Below, piece by piece: positions 34,536-48,127 of a DNA stretch of 64,000 bases. The stretch lies in assembly GCA_026545225.1 (NCBI GenBank), contig CM048850.1, positions 2,046,001 to 2,110,000 on the forward strand, written 5' to 3'. The position numbers and the translations under genes are program-made. Below the pieces are notes generated by a model that was not told the DNA's origin, ran no database searches, and saw only the letters and a program-made list of their open reading frames with translations. The DNA is from Cornus controversa (lineage: Eukaryota > Streptophyta > Magnoliopsida > Cornales > Cornaceae). How positions within the stretch are numbered: position 1 is the first letter of the stretch; each line of letters starts with the position of its first letter.

Positions 34536-36040
34536 TGATAGGCGTTGAATGTTACGCATTCTAGCCTCTTAACTTATGTATTTTATTGTCTTAGTGATAG
34601 ATTATTTTGTTATTTTACTTTGTTTTAGTGTTTTCTATACTTTCAGGACCTTAATTATTATTTCAGTTAAAACTATGCTTTCGGACTTTTAAAGAAGACA
34701 TCCAAGATGGTGAGATGAAGCCTACTTCAAGGAGATTCATTCAACCATTTATTTCAACTCAAATCAGCCAAGGAAGAGGTCCAAGAGAATTACAGCTGCT
34801 TAAGAAGGTTTCGGGCCTGAAGCCCAAATCTGTGTATAATATAGTCTTAATCTCATTTTGGAAAACGGACCAGAAGTCTTATTTTCGAGCCTCAAATCGA
34901 CATAATTTTAAAGTGGAGTTGAACAAATTTTGATTCTGCACACTTTTGTATTTCACGAAAATTCCGTAAATCAAACTTCTAGTGGGTCAAAAGTTGGGCC
35001 GAAGTCAGCAGGAAAAACCCACCTGATTAATGCTGCGGGAAACCCTAATTTATTCCTAATTGGATTAGGACTTTGGTGTATTCTCTTGAGGAATAAAGTG
35101 AAGAATAAGAGGCTGAGTTTGGAGGAGATTAGAGAGATTGGAGAGTCTGAGAAGGCTAAGAAGAGAATAGAAACATATTTGCAGAGCCATTGCAGAACGA
35201 AGTCATATGCGTAATTCATAAAGATGATGCCTTCTTCCTCAACAGTTGAAGCTTCTTCTTCTACCATGAGCGGCCAGTTCATCCACTAGGGTTTTGATGT
35301 AGCCCTAACAAAGCATCAATGGTTTGATTTTTTTAATTATTGGGGACCTTTATATACATGCATAGATTGTGTAATTCAGATGATTCTTATTATAGAATTG
35401 AGTAATAAAAGTCTTGTAAATTCAATCTCAATGATTTCTTATCTTGTCTTAGATATTTAGTTGTTGTTATTGAACTCAATCTCTCTTATTTTCTGTGATC
35501 ATGAGAGAGATTATTACACAATGGTAATCATTGAATATATTGTTAAGAGCTTTGATGGATTATGCCTAGAGAAGATGAACCATACTACACCCTAGATTAG
35601 AGTAGTTAGGCAGATCGCCCATGCCAATCAAAGATAGTCCATGGCTTAGCCTTAATCATATGTTATCTTCTTAACGGATGAAGGTGAGCTTGTAGCCACC
35701 GACACCACTTATGCATGACGTAATTCCCCTATAGTTGATTCAATTGACCATTGATTGTGGAGTTAGTGGTGAAGTCAAATACCCTAGATTTCTCTCATAT
35801 TATCTTCACTTTCTATTTACTTTGATTTATTTTATTTTATCTTTTTACTTAGTTTAAAAATCAGATTTCTTCTCTTTATAAATTTAATTAGAATTAATTA
35901 CGTATTCTAACTCGTCAGACCATAATCCTTGAGGTACGATACCCCTTTCGATAGCCCTGTTCTGCAAGGAATTCATTCTATTACGAAGTGTGGAAATTTT
36001 TAATTGATATACTTTTTGAGTCACACTCACACACGAATCA
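34536..36040 (+). repeat. AT-C 5' LTR
   Basis: The LTR is 1,505 bp, from TGATAGGCG to CGAATCA. It aligns along its length with the AT-A and AT-B LTRs but with many more substitutions. Confidence 0.92.
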
Positions 36041-36045
36041 ATTTT

Positions 36046-36063
36046 TGGCGTCGTTGCCGAGGA
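36046..36063 (+). other. AT-C primer-binding site, tRNA-Asp, two changes
   Basis: TGGCGTCGTTGCCGAGGA differs at two positions from the tRNA-Asp PBS of AT-B; both fit C-to-T or G-to-A decay after insertion. Confidence 0.85.
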
Positions 36064-36185
36064 TTATCTATTTGATTAATTGGATTTTACAGAATTAATT
36101 TTAATTGGATTTTTAGTTTAGAAAATTTTTATATTTTATTTTTAATTTTATTTTTGTTTTCTTTTCAGGTGCTTTTGGCTGATAT

Positions 36186-39100
36186 ATGCTAGGTCGTCGT
36201 TCTGTAGCTGATCCTTTGATACCTCTTGATCCTGAGCCTAAACGTACTCTTAGACAATAGAGGAACATCTTTGTTGATACAATCGTGCAAGAGGAACAAT
36301 TAATTGAAGACATGGTAGAAGAGAGGAATAACAACCTTTTTCCTAATGCTGATGGAGAAAGAGCTAGATTGCTTAGGGACTACTATGTTCCTGAGACATA
36401 TACCTCACTAGCAGGTTTTCAACTGCCCAATGTCATAGCACAGAATTATTAGATCAAGTCCAGCATTATTCAGATGCTTCCATCTTATTTTGGGCTGACT
36501 CAAGAAGACCCTTATAAGCATCTGGATGACTTCATTGAAGTGTGCTAAACTACAAAAATTCACAACTTCTCTGAAGATGCTTTCAGAATGAGACTTTACC
36601 GACAGGTTCTATCACGACTTGGACTCAGATGCAACATGAGTTTCTCAAGAAGTATTTTCCGATAGGGAAGACCAATCAGTTCAGACGTGCTATCACTGGT
36701 TTCTCCTAACATGAGGGGGAACAATTTTATGAGACATGGGAAAGATTCAAGGACCTTCTTAGGAAGTGTCCCCATCATTAAGTTCCTAAGTGGCAACTAG
36801 TACAGAGTTTCCATGAAGGGCTGACAGAAGCCAACAGATAGATGGTTGATGCATCGTGTGGAGGTACTTTTATGTTGAAGAGTGAAGAAGAGGCATGGAC
36901 CTTATTTAAAAATCTTAGTGACAACTCTCTACAACATTTGTCCTCTACTCGTTCTAGCAAACATGCCACTACAAGGAAGACTGATGGGATTTATAAGATT
37001 GGTGCTTCAGAAGCTATGCCGACCGACATTGATTTAATTGCACATAAGGTAGCAGCAATTATGACTGCCAATCAAACTCCTTTTGCTTCAAATTCTTCAT
37101 TGCTAGGCCCTTGTGAATTTTGCTCTAGTCCTATGCATAATGTGAGCAATTGTCCTTTGATGGGGTAATTTTCTGATGTTCAACATGAGCAAGTCCAAGC
37201 TACATTCACTGGATCAATGAATCCTCCACGAGGTAATATTTACAATCCCACATGGAGGAATCATCCTAGTTTTTCTTACAGTAACCAAGGGGCAGCAATG
37301 CAACCATCATATCAACCTAGGACTTTTGTGCCTCAACAACAATATCAAACACAAAGTCCTATGGCCTAAAGAATTTCTGCTATTGAAGACAAGCTAACAC
37401 TTACCTTGTCCAAATTTGACAAGCTTGATTCTCTTATAGAGACAGTGCAAGCTACTGCAGCAACAGTACAATCTATAGTTCAGCTAGTGCACTCACATTC
37501 TCAATCCATTGCCAAACTGACATCTCAGTTTGGACAGCTTGCAACTTCATTGAGTAGAAGAGAAAAAGGAAAGCTCCCTAGTGAACCAATTGCTAATCCT
37601 AGAGGGATGCAAGCTTCCACAAGCAACCCCCACCATAAGCAAGTTCAAGCCATTACCACTTTGAGGAGTGGGAAAATAATTGATAATAAGGTGGGTGAGA
37701 AAGAAGAAGAAAAAGTGACCACAAGTTCAAGTGCTGAAATTCCTTATGAGCCTAAGGCTCCTTTCCCACAACGTTTCCTTAAAGCATCTAAATTGGGGAA
37801 GCAAGGGGACAAGCTGCATGACATGATGGAGGTGTTCCGACAAGTGAAGATTAATTTGCCACTCCTTGATGCCATCAAGCAAATTCCTCCTTATGCTAAA
37901 TTTTTGAAGGACTTGTGCACTTAGAAAAGGCGTTCTAAAAGCTATGTGCCAAAAAAAGTGATGCTGCCACAACAAGTAAGTTCGATAATTTAGCAGTGTA
38001 CTCCTCCCAAGTACAAAGATCCTGGTGCCCCAACTATCTCATGCATTATTGGGGAGCACCATGTGGATAAAGCTCTTCTTGATTTGGGTGCAAGTGTGAA
38101 TTTGCTACCCTATTTAGTTTAGTTACAATTGGGCTTGGGAGAATTGAAGCCTACCTCGGTGGTATTGCAATTTGCAGATATATCAACAAAGCAACCCCGA
38201 GGAATCATAGAAGATGTGCTCATTAAAGTGGACAAGTTCTACTTTCCTATTGATTTCATTGTACTTGACACTGAGCCAGTTTATAATCCAAAGAGGCACA
38301 TTCCAGTGATCCTTGGTCGACCTTTCTTAGCTACAGCTGAAGCTTGCATAAATTGTAGGTCGGGGATCATGGATATATCATTTGGCAACATGAAGGTTAA
38401 GCTTAATATTTTCAATGCTGTTGAGAATCCTCCAGATCAGACTGATGTTTTCTTCATGGATTCTGAGGATGTGTCTGAATCTACAGATGAAATAAGGGTT
38501 CAAGAAACACAGAAGGAGAAGAAGGTGTTTGAAGATCAATTTTCTACCATTGTGGTAAATTCTATATGCACTACACTTTCCAAAACACTTAATAGGGAAC
38601 AGTTGTTTGGAGTATCCGACAACTCCACACCATGGTATGCAGATATTGTGAATTATTTAGCCACGAGAAAAGTGCCAAGAGACTGGACCAAGCGAGAACG
38701 TGATAGATTCTTCTCTAAAGTTCATCATTACTTTTGGGAAGATCCAGAGTTGTTTAAATATTGTTCAGATTAGATTATTCGGCGATGTGTCCCAGACCAT
38801 GAGTTTCAAGATATTCTCAAGTTCTACCACTCATTGGCATGTGGAGGCCATTTTAGTGTAAGGAAGACAGCAGCAAAGGTACTTCAATGTGGATTCTTTT
38901 GGCCTTCTCTATTTCATGATGCATATATTTTTTGTAAAACTTGTGATCGCTGTCAAAGATTGGGTTCAATGTTGAGGCGAGATATGATGCCAATGAGCCC
39001 CATTCTAGTGGTGGAGATTTTTGATGTTTGGGGAATTGATTTTATGGGACCCTTTCCACCTTCTTTTGGCTACGAATACATTCTGGTTGGTGTGGATTAT

Positions 39101-39682
39101 GTTTTCAAATGGGTGGAGGCCATTGCAACTCGAACCAATGATCACAAGGTGGTAATCAAATTCATGCAAGAGAACATTCTTAGTCGATTCAGAATTCCTC
39201 GAGCCTTGATCAGTGATGGTGGTTCTTACTTTTGCAATAAATTATTGAGAGGTTTGCTTGCTAAATATTCAGTGACACATAAGGTGGCAACACCTTATCA
39301 TCCTCAGACAAGTGGGCAAGTAGAGCTGTCCAACCGAGAAATTAAGCATGTTCTCGAAAAGACAGTGAGACCGGATAGAAGAGATTGGTCATTGCGACTG
39401 AGTGAGGCACTATGGGTGTATCGGACTACATACAAGACTCCTATCAGTATGTCACCATATCGGTTGGTGTATGGGAAAGCATGTCATCTTCCTGTAGAGA
39501 TCGAGCATAAGGCACTCTGGGCGATCCAAAAATTCAATTTTGATGCAAAAAGAGCTGGGGAAGAGAGAAAGTTGCAATTGAATGAATTAGAAGAGTTTAG
39601 ACGTGATGCTTATGAAAGTTCACGAATTTACAAAGAGAGGACGAAGGCATTTCATGATCGACATACCTCACGGAAGTCCTTC
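36186..39682 (+). pseudogene. AT-C gag-protease-integrase pseudogene, 3' end cut by L1-D
   Basis: It starts at ATG 36186 in the same frame as AT-B. Stops I located in the Gag part are at about 36258, 36450, 36546, 36707, 36779 and 36839, with others at about 37167, 37366, 37922, 37990, 38119 and 38771. Most are CAG or CAA turned to TAG or TAA. A deletion of about 50 bp near 36597 removes part of the Gag core. The CCHC knuckle, the DLGAS protease region, the PR-INT linker without RT/RNase H, and the integrase triad are all recognisable. Coding identity ends at 39682, where L1-D starts. Confidence 0.88.
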
Positions 39683-42600
39683 TGTCACGCCCCGGTTTTC
39701 GACACCCGGTTAGGAGCGAGAGAAACGGGGGTGACTCCGTAATTTCACCTCAAGTTCCCACACCTTAATCTCATTTTAATCTATTCTATTGCGGAAGCGT
39801 TCTATATGCACACCCTTCAGGTTACATAAGATCATCAATGGCCCTTGAAAATGATTTTCACGAAAATCGGGCATGACCCATTCTAAATAATCAGCTCCTG
39901 GCATATTACACCTGCTTTACAATTCATATGGACACTTCTGGGCACGTGTCCCCCCAGCATTTATATCTAACAATCAAAATGGACACTTCTGGGCTCGTGT
40001 CCCCCCAGCATTTCTACTACATGCATAATATAATCAAGAGAATACATGTCTCTGTCCTCAAATGTCCGTATTATATACATACATCACATGAATAGAAAAC
40101 GATAAAAGGAACTGAATCTACATAATCGCCTCATACATTTAATCCAAATGTAATACATTCGTCTACTATCCTGAACATAAATTAGGTTCTAAGGAATCTA
40201 ACTACTACCTCTGCAACTGGTGCAATTAGTTTCCCCAACTGACTCCTTAATCGGCAATACCTGCAAAACCTGGGAGGGGGTGAGCTCAAAGGCCCAACAA
40301 GGTAAGTAGAACCATACTATCATCGCAGCAGCAGGTCGATCCTCACATATTCTCAAAAATATACATGCACTTAAATATATCACGATATTTAAAGTCATGC
40401 CCCTCCTAGCATACATGAACTAACAATGCACATGGCAGTTCCAGCACTTATGAACATTTAAATCCACTATACATGACTTGTGAAAATCATTTACAACATG
40501 TTCAAAAACAATAACCATCCAACGTCATTATGTATAGAAAACATATATGAACCGAGCATTTACATGAATAATGTAAATCAAATACCACATCACCAACTCA
40601 ACAAGATCCATAGAGTCATGCATAAATGCACATTAAATCGCTACATGTCTACATGATATGTATACATGCTTTTTACCCGTAAACAATCACGTTTTTCAAA
40701 TCATGCGTGATGCTTTCCACTTCAATGCATATACATAGATATATACATATATATATATATATCAACTTGACAGTCACATTTCAAATATATATATATATAT
40801 AACTCACACCACAAATTTCCGAAAATCAATTCAACTGAGGACTTCGCTTGTCACAATCCATAGTAAGGGTCGCTTTGGGACCACATACTCTGCTCACGCT
40901 TTTCGGGCTACTAACCCGACGGAAGCGACACCCGCTTGGCCAAGTTTTGGGTCTTGCACCCTAGAGTTCAATACCCTATTAATTCTCACACATGCCCCAA
41001 AAACTCGCTTTTCACGTAGTGCACATAATCACATCAATGCACTTATCCACACCATGAATGCATTTTTGTCAAATCAATGCATTTTCCTTTCTCTTCAAGA
41101 TTGTCACAGTGTCATCACACTCACATCATGGAAATCATCATGCTTATGCATTTTTCAAGAAAGTCATGTCTTTCATGCATAAATCTATAAACATCACCTT
41201 TTCACGTTTTTCACCAATGAACACACTTTTCACAGAAATCATTCATAGTCACATTTGCACATACACAACATATACAAGTCACATCCTGCATATAATCACA
41301 TGTACATATATATAAACATGAATATAATCATGCTTTCATTCTAATCCTGTATTTACTACGAGCAACCAACATGCATTCTTACAACCATATGCAATCACGC
41401 AAATATATATGTATATGTACATCATGTCACTCATATAGGTAGTAAAAACATACATAATACTTCACATATTTCATGCTTTCCAATGCCCTTCTATGCTATA
41501 ATCACTTTAGCATGCATTTCAACTACTACACCAAATATATAAACACATATATATTTATGTATACTCAACTCATGCATAGGAATCATATAAGCATGCAAAA
41601 CAACATCTAGCTAAATATACATATATAATTTAGCATACTTTACATGGCTCAATCCCTAAACACGCATATAACAGTGCAAATCAATATTTGAATTTAACAA
41701 TGTTCTTACCCTCCAAGCCCACACATATATATAGATATATCTACCCACATATATAAGTGTCCTCACATCTCACGTATATATATATATATAAACACCTTTA
41801 TATATATATATATATATATACACATATATATTTGCAAACACCACATATGACCAAATTAAGAACATATGTAAAACTACTCAGCATATCTAAACTACATAGA
41901 GATAGAGGCAAGAATCAACTTGCCTTAGGTCCCGTTTCGCCAAGTCCGCGCTTGCAAAGCGGTCCTCTTTCCATGTCCGGTCCGGTCCAGTCTTGTGTCA
42001 AAACCCACACGAACAAATCCACTGGACTAGTTCATTTCCTCCTCGCTAATTCCTGCGCTTGGCCCAATTCATGTTGTGGCCCAATCCTCATCATAACTCA
42101 ATTCCAAGTTCAAGCCCAACACCTCAATCCATGATGTCTCAACCACTGGGTCAATTTACATTCTAAAGCTCAACCCATATACCAAATCCATTTACTCATT
42201 TCGTAAACCAATTCTAACCCACTGTCAAAGCCCATTTCATTGTCCATGGACTTGGCCTAATTTAATTAGGCAAACCAATTTGATCCAATGTCATTTCAAT
42301 TGTCCAAACTCCTGTATGTAGCTCAAATTGACAGCCCACAATTTCGGCCCAAACAACCTAAACCAATCCATGATGATCCAACCCAATTATAATCAATTCC
42401 ATACCAACATCAAGCCAATTTCATGGCTGCCCAACAAGACCCAAATTCTTTTTACACCAACTGCAGCCAACCCGAATTGCGGCTACACCTCCAAAATCAG
42501 CCACAATTCATGAGCAAACCCAGCCGTTGAAGCATCAAGGAGACCCCATATTTAGCCATACCCGAAACCCCCAAGTTCCACTACCAGCCAACCTCATCAC

Positions 42601-43643
42601 CAACCAAACTCAGCAATAAGATCACCACAACCACAGCCAACCCACCTGCAACCACCCATCAGCCGAAACCCAACCTGGCCCAACAACCGTGAGCCATCAC
42701 CGTCGCTACCAGCCACGGCCAAACAACCCCAACCACTACCACCAAATCCACGAACCAGCCACCGAACCCACCATCTACACCACGGTCGAACCCAGCCGAG
42801 CCCAACCCCAGCCGAATAGCGCCTCGCCGGCCGTCGCGATCGCCGTCGCCGTCGCCGTCGCCCAGGTGAAACCCCCCATTCGCGATCAGCCCAGTCGCGA
42901 ACCGAGCCACCACGCGACATTGAACAACTCCACGTGGGCAACGCCTGTTACCATCGACGCCCCTGCCGAAAACGGCTTCCCGCCGCTGCTGATTGGCCAC
43001 CGGAACCGATCCCCCTCTCGGTTTCTCTCTCCCCGACTCCCCTCTCTCTCTCTCTCCTTTTCCTTTTTCTTTTCTTTCTTTTTCTTCTCTTTTTCTTTTC
43101 TTTTCTTTTCTTTCTCTTTTCCTCTTTTTCTCCTTCAGCCGATTCTTCTTATCCCTTCTTCTTATCTTTATTCTCTCTTTAAATGTACACCACAACTTTA
43201 CTTACACCATCCTCCTCCACATAAAATCATACTATATATCTAATATACATATATAACACCACACATTCTCACCAACCCCTCTTTTGTCCATCTATGTATG
43301 TATATGTATATATTCTATATATATACACTATAATACACATATACTTGTACACATACACCTTTCTCCATCTACCATACTTATACATATGTGTACACATATA
43401 TATATAATTAAATAAAAAAATACACCATGACTATATATATATATCCCCATATATATATAATCACATCCTCCATCTATATATGTAATCCCACATATATGAT
43501 CATCCCTTTCTATATATATATCTATATAATTCCATTTATATATATATATATATATCCACATATTTTTCGAAATTAATTTATTCAAAAAATTAAATCCGGT
43601 CAAAATCCACCCGGAACCGGTCAAAATAATTCCGGCCCTTACA
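39683..43643 (-). repeat. L1-D 3' LTR
   Basis: The LTR is 3,961 bp. It contains the duplicated GGACAC...GTGTCC hairpin (about 39930-40015), the conserved core at 40253-40343, TA microsatellites near 40735-40800, 41720-41825 and 43310-43560, a GC-richer block (about 42640-43010) and a pyrimidine tract (about 43012-43135). Confidence 0.88.
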
Positions 43644-44164
43644 ACCTCCCCTCCTTCAAGGAATTTCGTCCTCGAAATTAGCATAGTCATGGTCTTTCCA
43701 AAACCAATCCTTACCAGACGTCATTCTCGCCAATAATCGTCACTTTCCGTTTCCGCATACCCTAGGCGCTACACTTGCAACACCTAACCCATAACACTCA
43801 AGTCTTGCACAACAGTGCATCTCGACCGCTCTAAAGCAGTATAACCACTTCTGTGACATGGCTGAGTGGCTCCTAAACTCATGTACGGTTCACTTTCACA
43901 ATTCCCGAAGCACTTGCTTCCTAAGGTCCACAGTCTCTACCTCAAGACCTATCCAGTCCATCTCTATCTCTAGTCTAAGGCAACACCTTTGACTAATCAT
44001 ACCAATCACTCACAGTGATACTTCCCTATAATCCGGGATCGTCAATACTCAAAGTCATTGTTTCATTATCAAACATAACTTTCAATCTCTGGCATATCAT
44101 TCCCGGGCTTAGTCCAATATCCTGGGCATCATCACAACACAAACCATGTCAATCCAGTGCACAT

Positions 44165-44251
44165 CACAAGCGCACTCACCAGCAAGGCACATGACAGTGT
44201 ACTCGCCGATACAAACCACATAACAATGTTCTCGCCGCAGCAAGCCACATA
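44165..44251. repeat. 28-30 bp tandem repeat, L1-D copy
   Basis: Three units at 44165-44192, 44193-44222 and 44223-44251, orthologous to 20987-21074 in L2-F. The flank after 44251 matches the uninterrupted target site of AT-B. Confidence 0.78.
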
Positions 44252-45913
44252 ATCCTGCCCAGTCCCATAGACTACAACCCACTGGAATCCAATGCCAAGT
44301 CCAGGATCTTACATCCCACTGATTTCACACTCTCATTACTCAAGAGAACCATTTCCCATTTTGATCGTTCACACCAAGGAATCAGTTGACAATTAGAGAG
44401 CATTCCTTTCATATTAGCACTTCACTTTAGACAATCCTCACCAATAAAAGTTTGAGGTCACCTACAGTAACCAAACAGCAACCATACAGTGGCCGCAGCC
44501 CACTGCATCTACATATCCATTGCATCCACCTCTCCCCTTCATGGCAAGAAATTATCCTCACTTCAGATACCATATGTCAGGATCCTCGTCCACTATCAAC
44601 CCATCCTTCTCTTAACATCATATCCACACTATGATCCAACTGCATCAATCATGCGTATATCACAGTACACCACTAAGGTCAAGGCACATAAGGAGTGCAC
44701 TCGTCAAAACAAATCATCCAGTCCTGTCCATTGTTGTGGACTACATTCCATTCCTTTCCAGCATCTCATTTGAGACTCCAAGATCCTGACTGCTTCGTCT
44801 AGGACCCCACAAATCTTTCCATGCATCACTATTGCATTAATTAGCCAAACTCTCAATTTGGAAAGTCCCAAGGCAAATCATGCCCTTCTTCATCAACACT
44901 AGACTCCTACCCTCAAAGTCTATCACAAGATGTCTATTTCAACATCATAGTCCACTCGGTTTCAAACCTCTACCCAGGTTTACCAATTCTCAAAGCCAGA
45001 ACTTCTAGGTGACTACGTGTCACTACTAGGCATGTGACACCAAATGTAACACAAAAGGGTAATGCATAGTCACATGAATCACGTATAGCACATAGCATAT
45101 AACATACAACATGTTAATCAAATAAACACATACCATGCATGATATGACATATGATGCATAAATCAATACCCTAGCCCTCGGGCTAATACTAGGAAAATAC
45201 CCCTAACCATACACGGTCCTGGTACCTCCTCTGCCTGAGCAAGCGTGACACACGACCCAGTCCCCCTACTACACACATAATTGAACACAAAATCTAGAGC
45301 GGTTCAAACCAACCTACTCTCATCCTCTGTACTCATTGGTAAACACCTACCAATCTATCCCCATCTGTAGTCTCAGGTGGCAACCTTGACTATCTACACC
45401 AATCACCTTCAGTGACATCTCCCTACTATAGGGAATTCTTTATCTGTCGTCATCCAGACGAAACAACTCAACAACCACAAGAGCCAGCGTATTGTAAGAG
45501 AAGCGCTAATCAAAGAAAAATGTTCGGCCGAGCCATTTTCCAAAGCTAGCCCAACTCCGGCAATATGCCTTCCTTGTATCCCATCTCAATTCCAATTGCC
45601 AACCTCGGCAATACACTTACCAATAACATAAGTCCCTAAATATTTCTACGAACTTAAACACTCGCAAACTTCCTTGCGGTACCTCTTCATTGCTCACTAA
45701 TGAGGCTTAATCACCAAGTCAAAGATCTAAACTCAACCAATTCTGGGAGTTATTACCAATCGAAACCAGTTTCACATATCAACACTTTGATCTTTCATTA
45801 GGATTGCTCACACCGAGCAAATAATTCCACTACTTTCCATAGGTAATCAAACCTATCATCTAGGCAACTATCAACCATCGCCTATCTCCAAATCAACACG
45901 TGATATGTCCATT

Positions 45914-45954
45914 CCCGTCGTCACTAGGTATTCTGACCTAGAGCTCTGATACCA
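45914..45954 (-). repeat. PBS and first hairpin unit of L1-D
   Basis: On minus: PBS TGGTATCAGAGC (45943-45954), hairpin CTAGGTCAGAATACCTAG, then GACGACGGG. The following sequence jumps to what is unit-six flank in L1-E, at the shared octamer ATCACGTG. Confidence 0.83.
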
Positions 45955-45957
45955 TGT

Positions 45958-46182
45958 TGTCACGCCCCAGTTTCCGACACCCGGTTAGGAGCGAGAGAAA
46001 CGGGGGTGACTCCGTAATTTCACCTCAAGTTCCCACACCTTAATCTCATTTTAATCTATTCTATTGCGGAAGCGTTCTATATGCACACCCTTCAGGTGAC
46101 ATAAGATCATCAATGGCCCTTGCAAATGATTTTCACAAAAATCGGGCATGACCCATTCTAAATAATCAGCTCCTGGCATATT
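45958..46182 (-). repeat. L1-D 5' LTR, first 225 bp
   Basis: Starts TGTCACGCCCC on plus and matches 39683-39907 of the other LTR. It ends in atatt (46178-46182), the presumed TSD of L1-E. The rest lies beyond the window. Confidence 0.85.
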
Positions 46183-48095
46183 TGTAAGGACCGGAATTTT
46201 GTTGACCGGTTCCGGGTGGATTTTGACCAGATTTAATTTTTCGAATAAATTAATTTCAAAAAATATGTGAGTATATATATATATATATAAATGGAATTAT
46301 ATAGATATATATATAGAAAGGGATGATCATATATGTGGGATTACATATATAGATGGAGGATGTGATTATATATATATGGGGATATATATATATAGTCATG
46401 GTGCATTTTTATTTAATTATATATATATGGGTATACGTATGTATAAGTATGGTAGATGGAGAAAGGTGTATGTGTACAAGTATATGTGTATTATAGTGTA
46501 TATATATAGAATATATACATATACATATACAGATGGACAAAAGAGGGGTTGGTGAGAATGTGTGGTGTTATATATGTATATTAGATATATAGTATGATTT
46601 TATGTGGAGGAGGATGGTGTAAGTAAAGTTGTGGTGTACATTTAAAGAGAGAATAAAGATAAGAAGAGGGGATAAGAGGAATCGGCTGAAGGAGAAAAAG
46701 AAAAGAAGAAAAGAAAGAAAAGAAAAAGAAAAGAAAAGAGAAAGGGAGAGAAAATCGGGGAGAGAGAAAACTGAGAAGAGAGAGAGAGGGAGAAGCCGAA
46801 GGCGAGATCAGCTCGGGGTGCTCACGGCGGGGCTCCGCCTGGGCGACGGCGAAGGCGGTGCGCCGGCAATGGCTGGAGTGGTGGCTCCGGCAGCGGCTGG
46901 GCTGGCGGCCAAGGGGCTCAGTTTACACGGGTGGATAGCAGCGACGGAGGTTTCGCGGCTGGGTTTGTGGGTGGTTCACGGCGGCAGCGAGAGGTGGTCA
47001 GTAGTGGGTTTGTCCGACAGCTGGTGCGTTCGTCCGGCAGAAGGATTCACGGCCGGCGAGCAGATCACTCCGGCAGTGACGCATAGCTGGGGCTTCGTCT
47101 CACGGTTGCGACTGTTTTGACGGGAAAGAAATGGGCCTTCTCGATCTGATTCGGTTATTGTGGTGTTTTTCCAATTTGGGTATAGCTGGACGGTGGGTTC
47201 GTGCGCAGAAGAAACGCAGCTGGGGTGCGTTTGGTTCGACCATGGGTGTACTCCATGGAGGTGCCGAAGGGGCTGGTTTTTGAGTTTTCGGTTTGGTTGG
47301 TGGTCAGCTGTGGTTGTACCGATGAGGGGTGGCCGGTTGTGGCTGCATGGTGGTTGATAGTTTCGGCGACCCGTAGTGACTCACGGTGGCTTCGGTTGTG
47401 ACCGTTTGGGGGTTTTATTTATATCGAAGGAATGGTTCCACAGCATGGGTGAAGGTAGCGGATTGGGGGCTGCCGGTGATGATGGCTTAGTTGGTGTTGG
47501 GTTCAGCCAACTTGGCTAGGATCTTCATGGTGATGCTTTGAGGTGGTTGTTCATGGGCAGTAGCTTTGGTGGCAGATTGGGTTCGGCTGTGGTGAGGTGG
47601 ACTTGGGCAGTTGGTCTAAAATAATTGGGCCGACTTTGTATTTGATTTGGGACTCATTGTATGAGGCTTTAGGTTAGGGGTTGTGGCTTGTTTGGATATG
47701 AGTTGACTAATGGGTCAATTGAAGTAGTAGTGATGGTTTAATGGAAAAATTGGGTTGCCTAGCATATAAACTTGGATTGGACTCATCGATTTTGGATTTG
47801 AATTGATGCATAGAAAATTGGGCTATAATTGGGCTTACATGGGCCGAATTGGGCTAGTGAAGAATGAGGGCCAAGCATGGAAACAAAAGGGAAATGAATT
47901 AGTCCAATGGATTTGCTCGTGTGGGCTTTGACACCAAACTGGACCGGGATTGACTTTGGACCGCTTGGCAAGCACGGGCTTAGCAAGAGCGGGACTTAAG
48001 GAAAGTTGATTCTTGCCTCTATCTCTATGTATTTTAGATATGCTGAGTAATTTTACATATGTTCTTAATTTGGTCATATGTGGTGGTTGCATATA

Positions 48096-48127
<32 letters not shown>

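Larger units (their letters stand above)
34536..39682 (+). mobile_element. AT-C: AT-family element, decayed and interrupted by L1-D
   Basis: A plus-strand copy with a full 5' LTR (34536-36040), a PBS with two changes, and gag-pro-int up to the integrase C-terminal region, where L1-D cuts in at 39683. The rest, including ORF2 and the 3' LTR, would lie past the right edge. It shares the RT-less junction with AT-A and AT-B. More than ten in-frame stops and a deletion near 36597 show it is clearly older than AT-A and AT-B. Confidence 0.9.
43644..45957 (-). other. L1-D internal region, non-coding
   Basis: On minus it begins at the PBS and ends at the PPT GAAGGAGGGGAGGT (43644-43657). It holds the 28-30 bp repeat at 44165-44251 and only two hairpin units (45914-45954 and about 45837-45863). 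No ORF resembles a retrotransposon protein. Confidence 0.8.
39683..46182 (-). mobile_element. L1-D: L1-family element, right LTR interrupted by L1-E
   Basis: On the plus strand it has a full 3' LTR at 39683-43643, a PPT, an internal region at 43644-45957, a PBS, and the first 225 bp of the 5' LTR at 45958-46182. There L1-E interrupts it. It lies in AT-C; the presumed left TSD is ccttc (39678-39682), its partner being outside the window. It is non-coding. The internal region is 2,314 bp, shorter than in L1-E because most of the hairpin array is missing. Confidence 0.88.
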
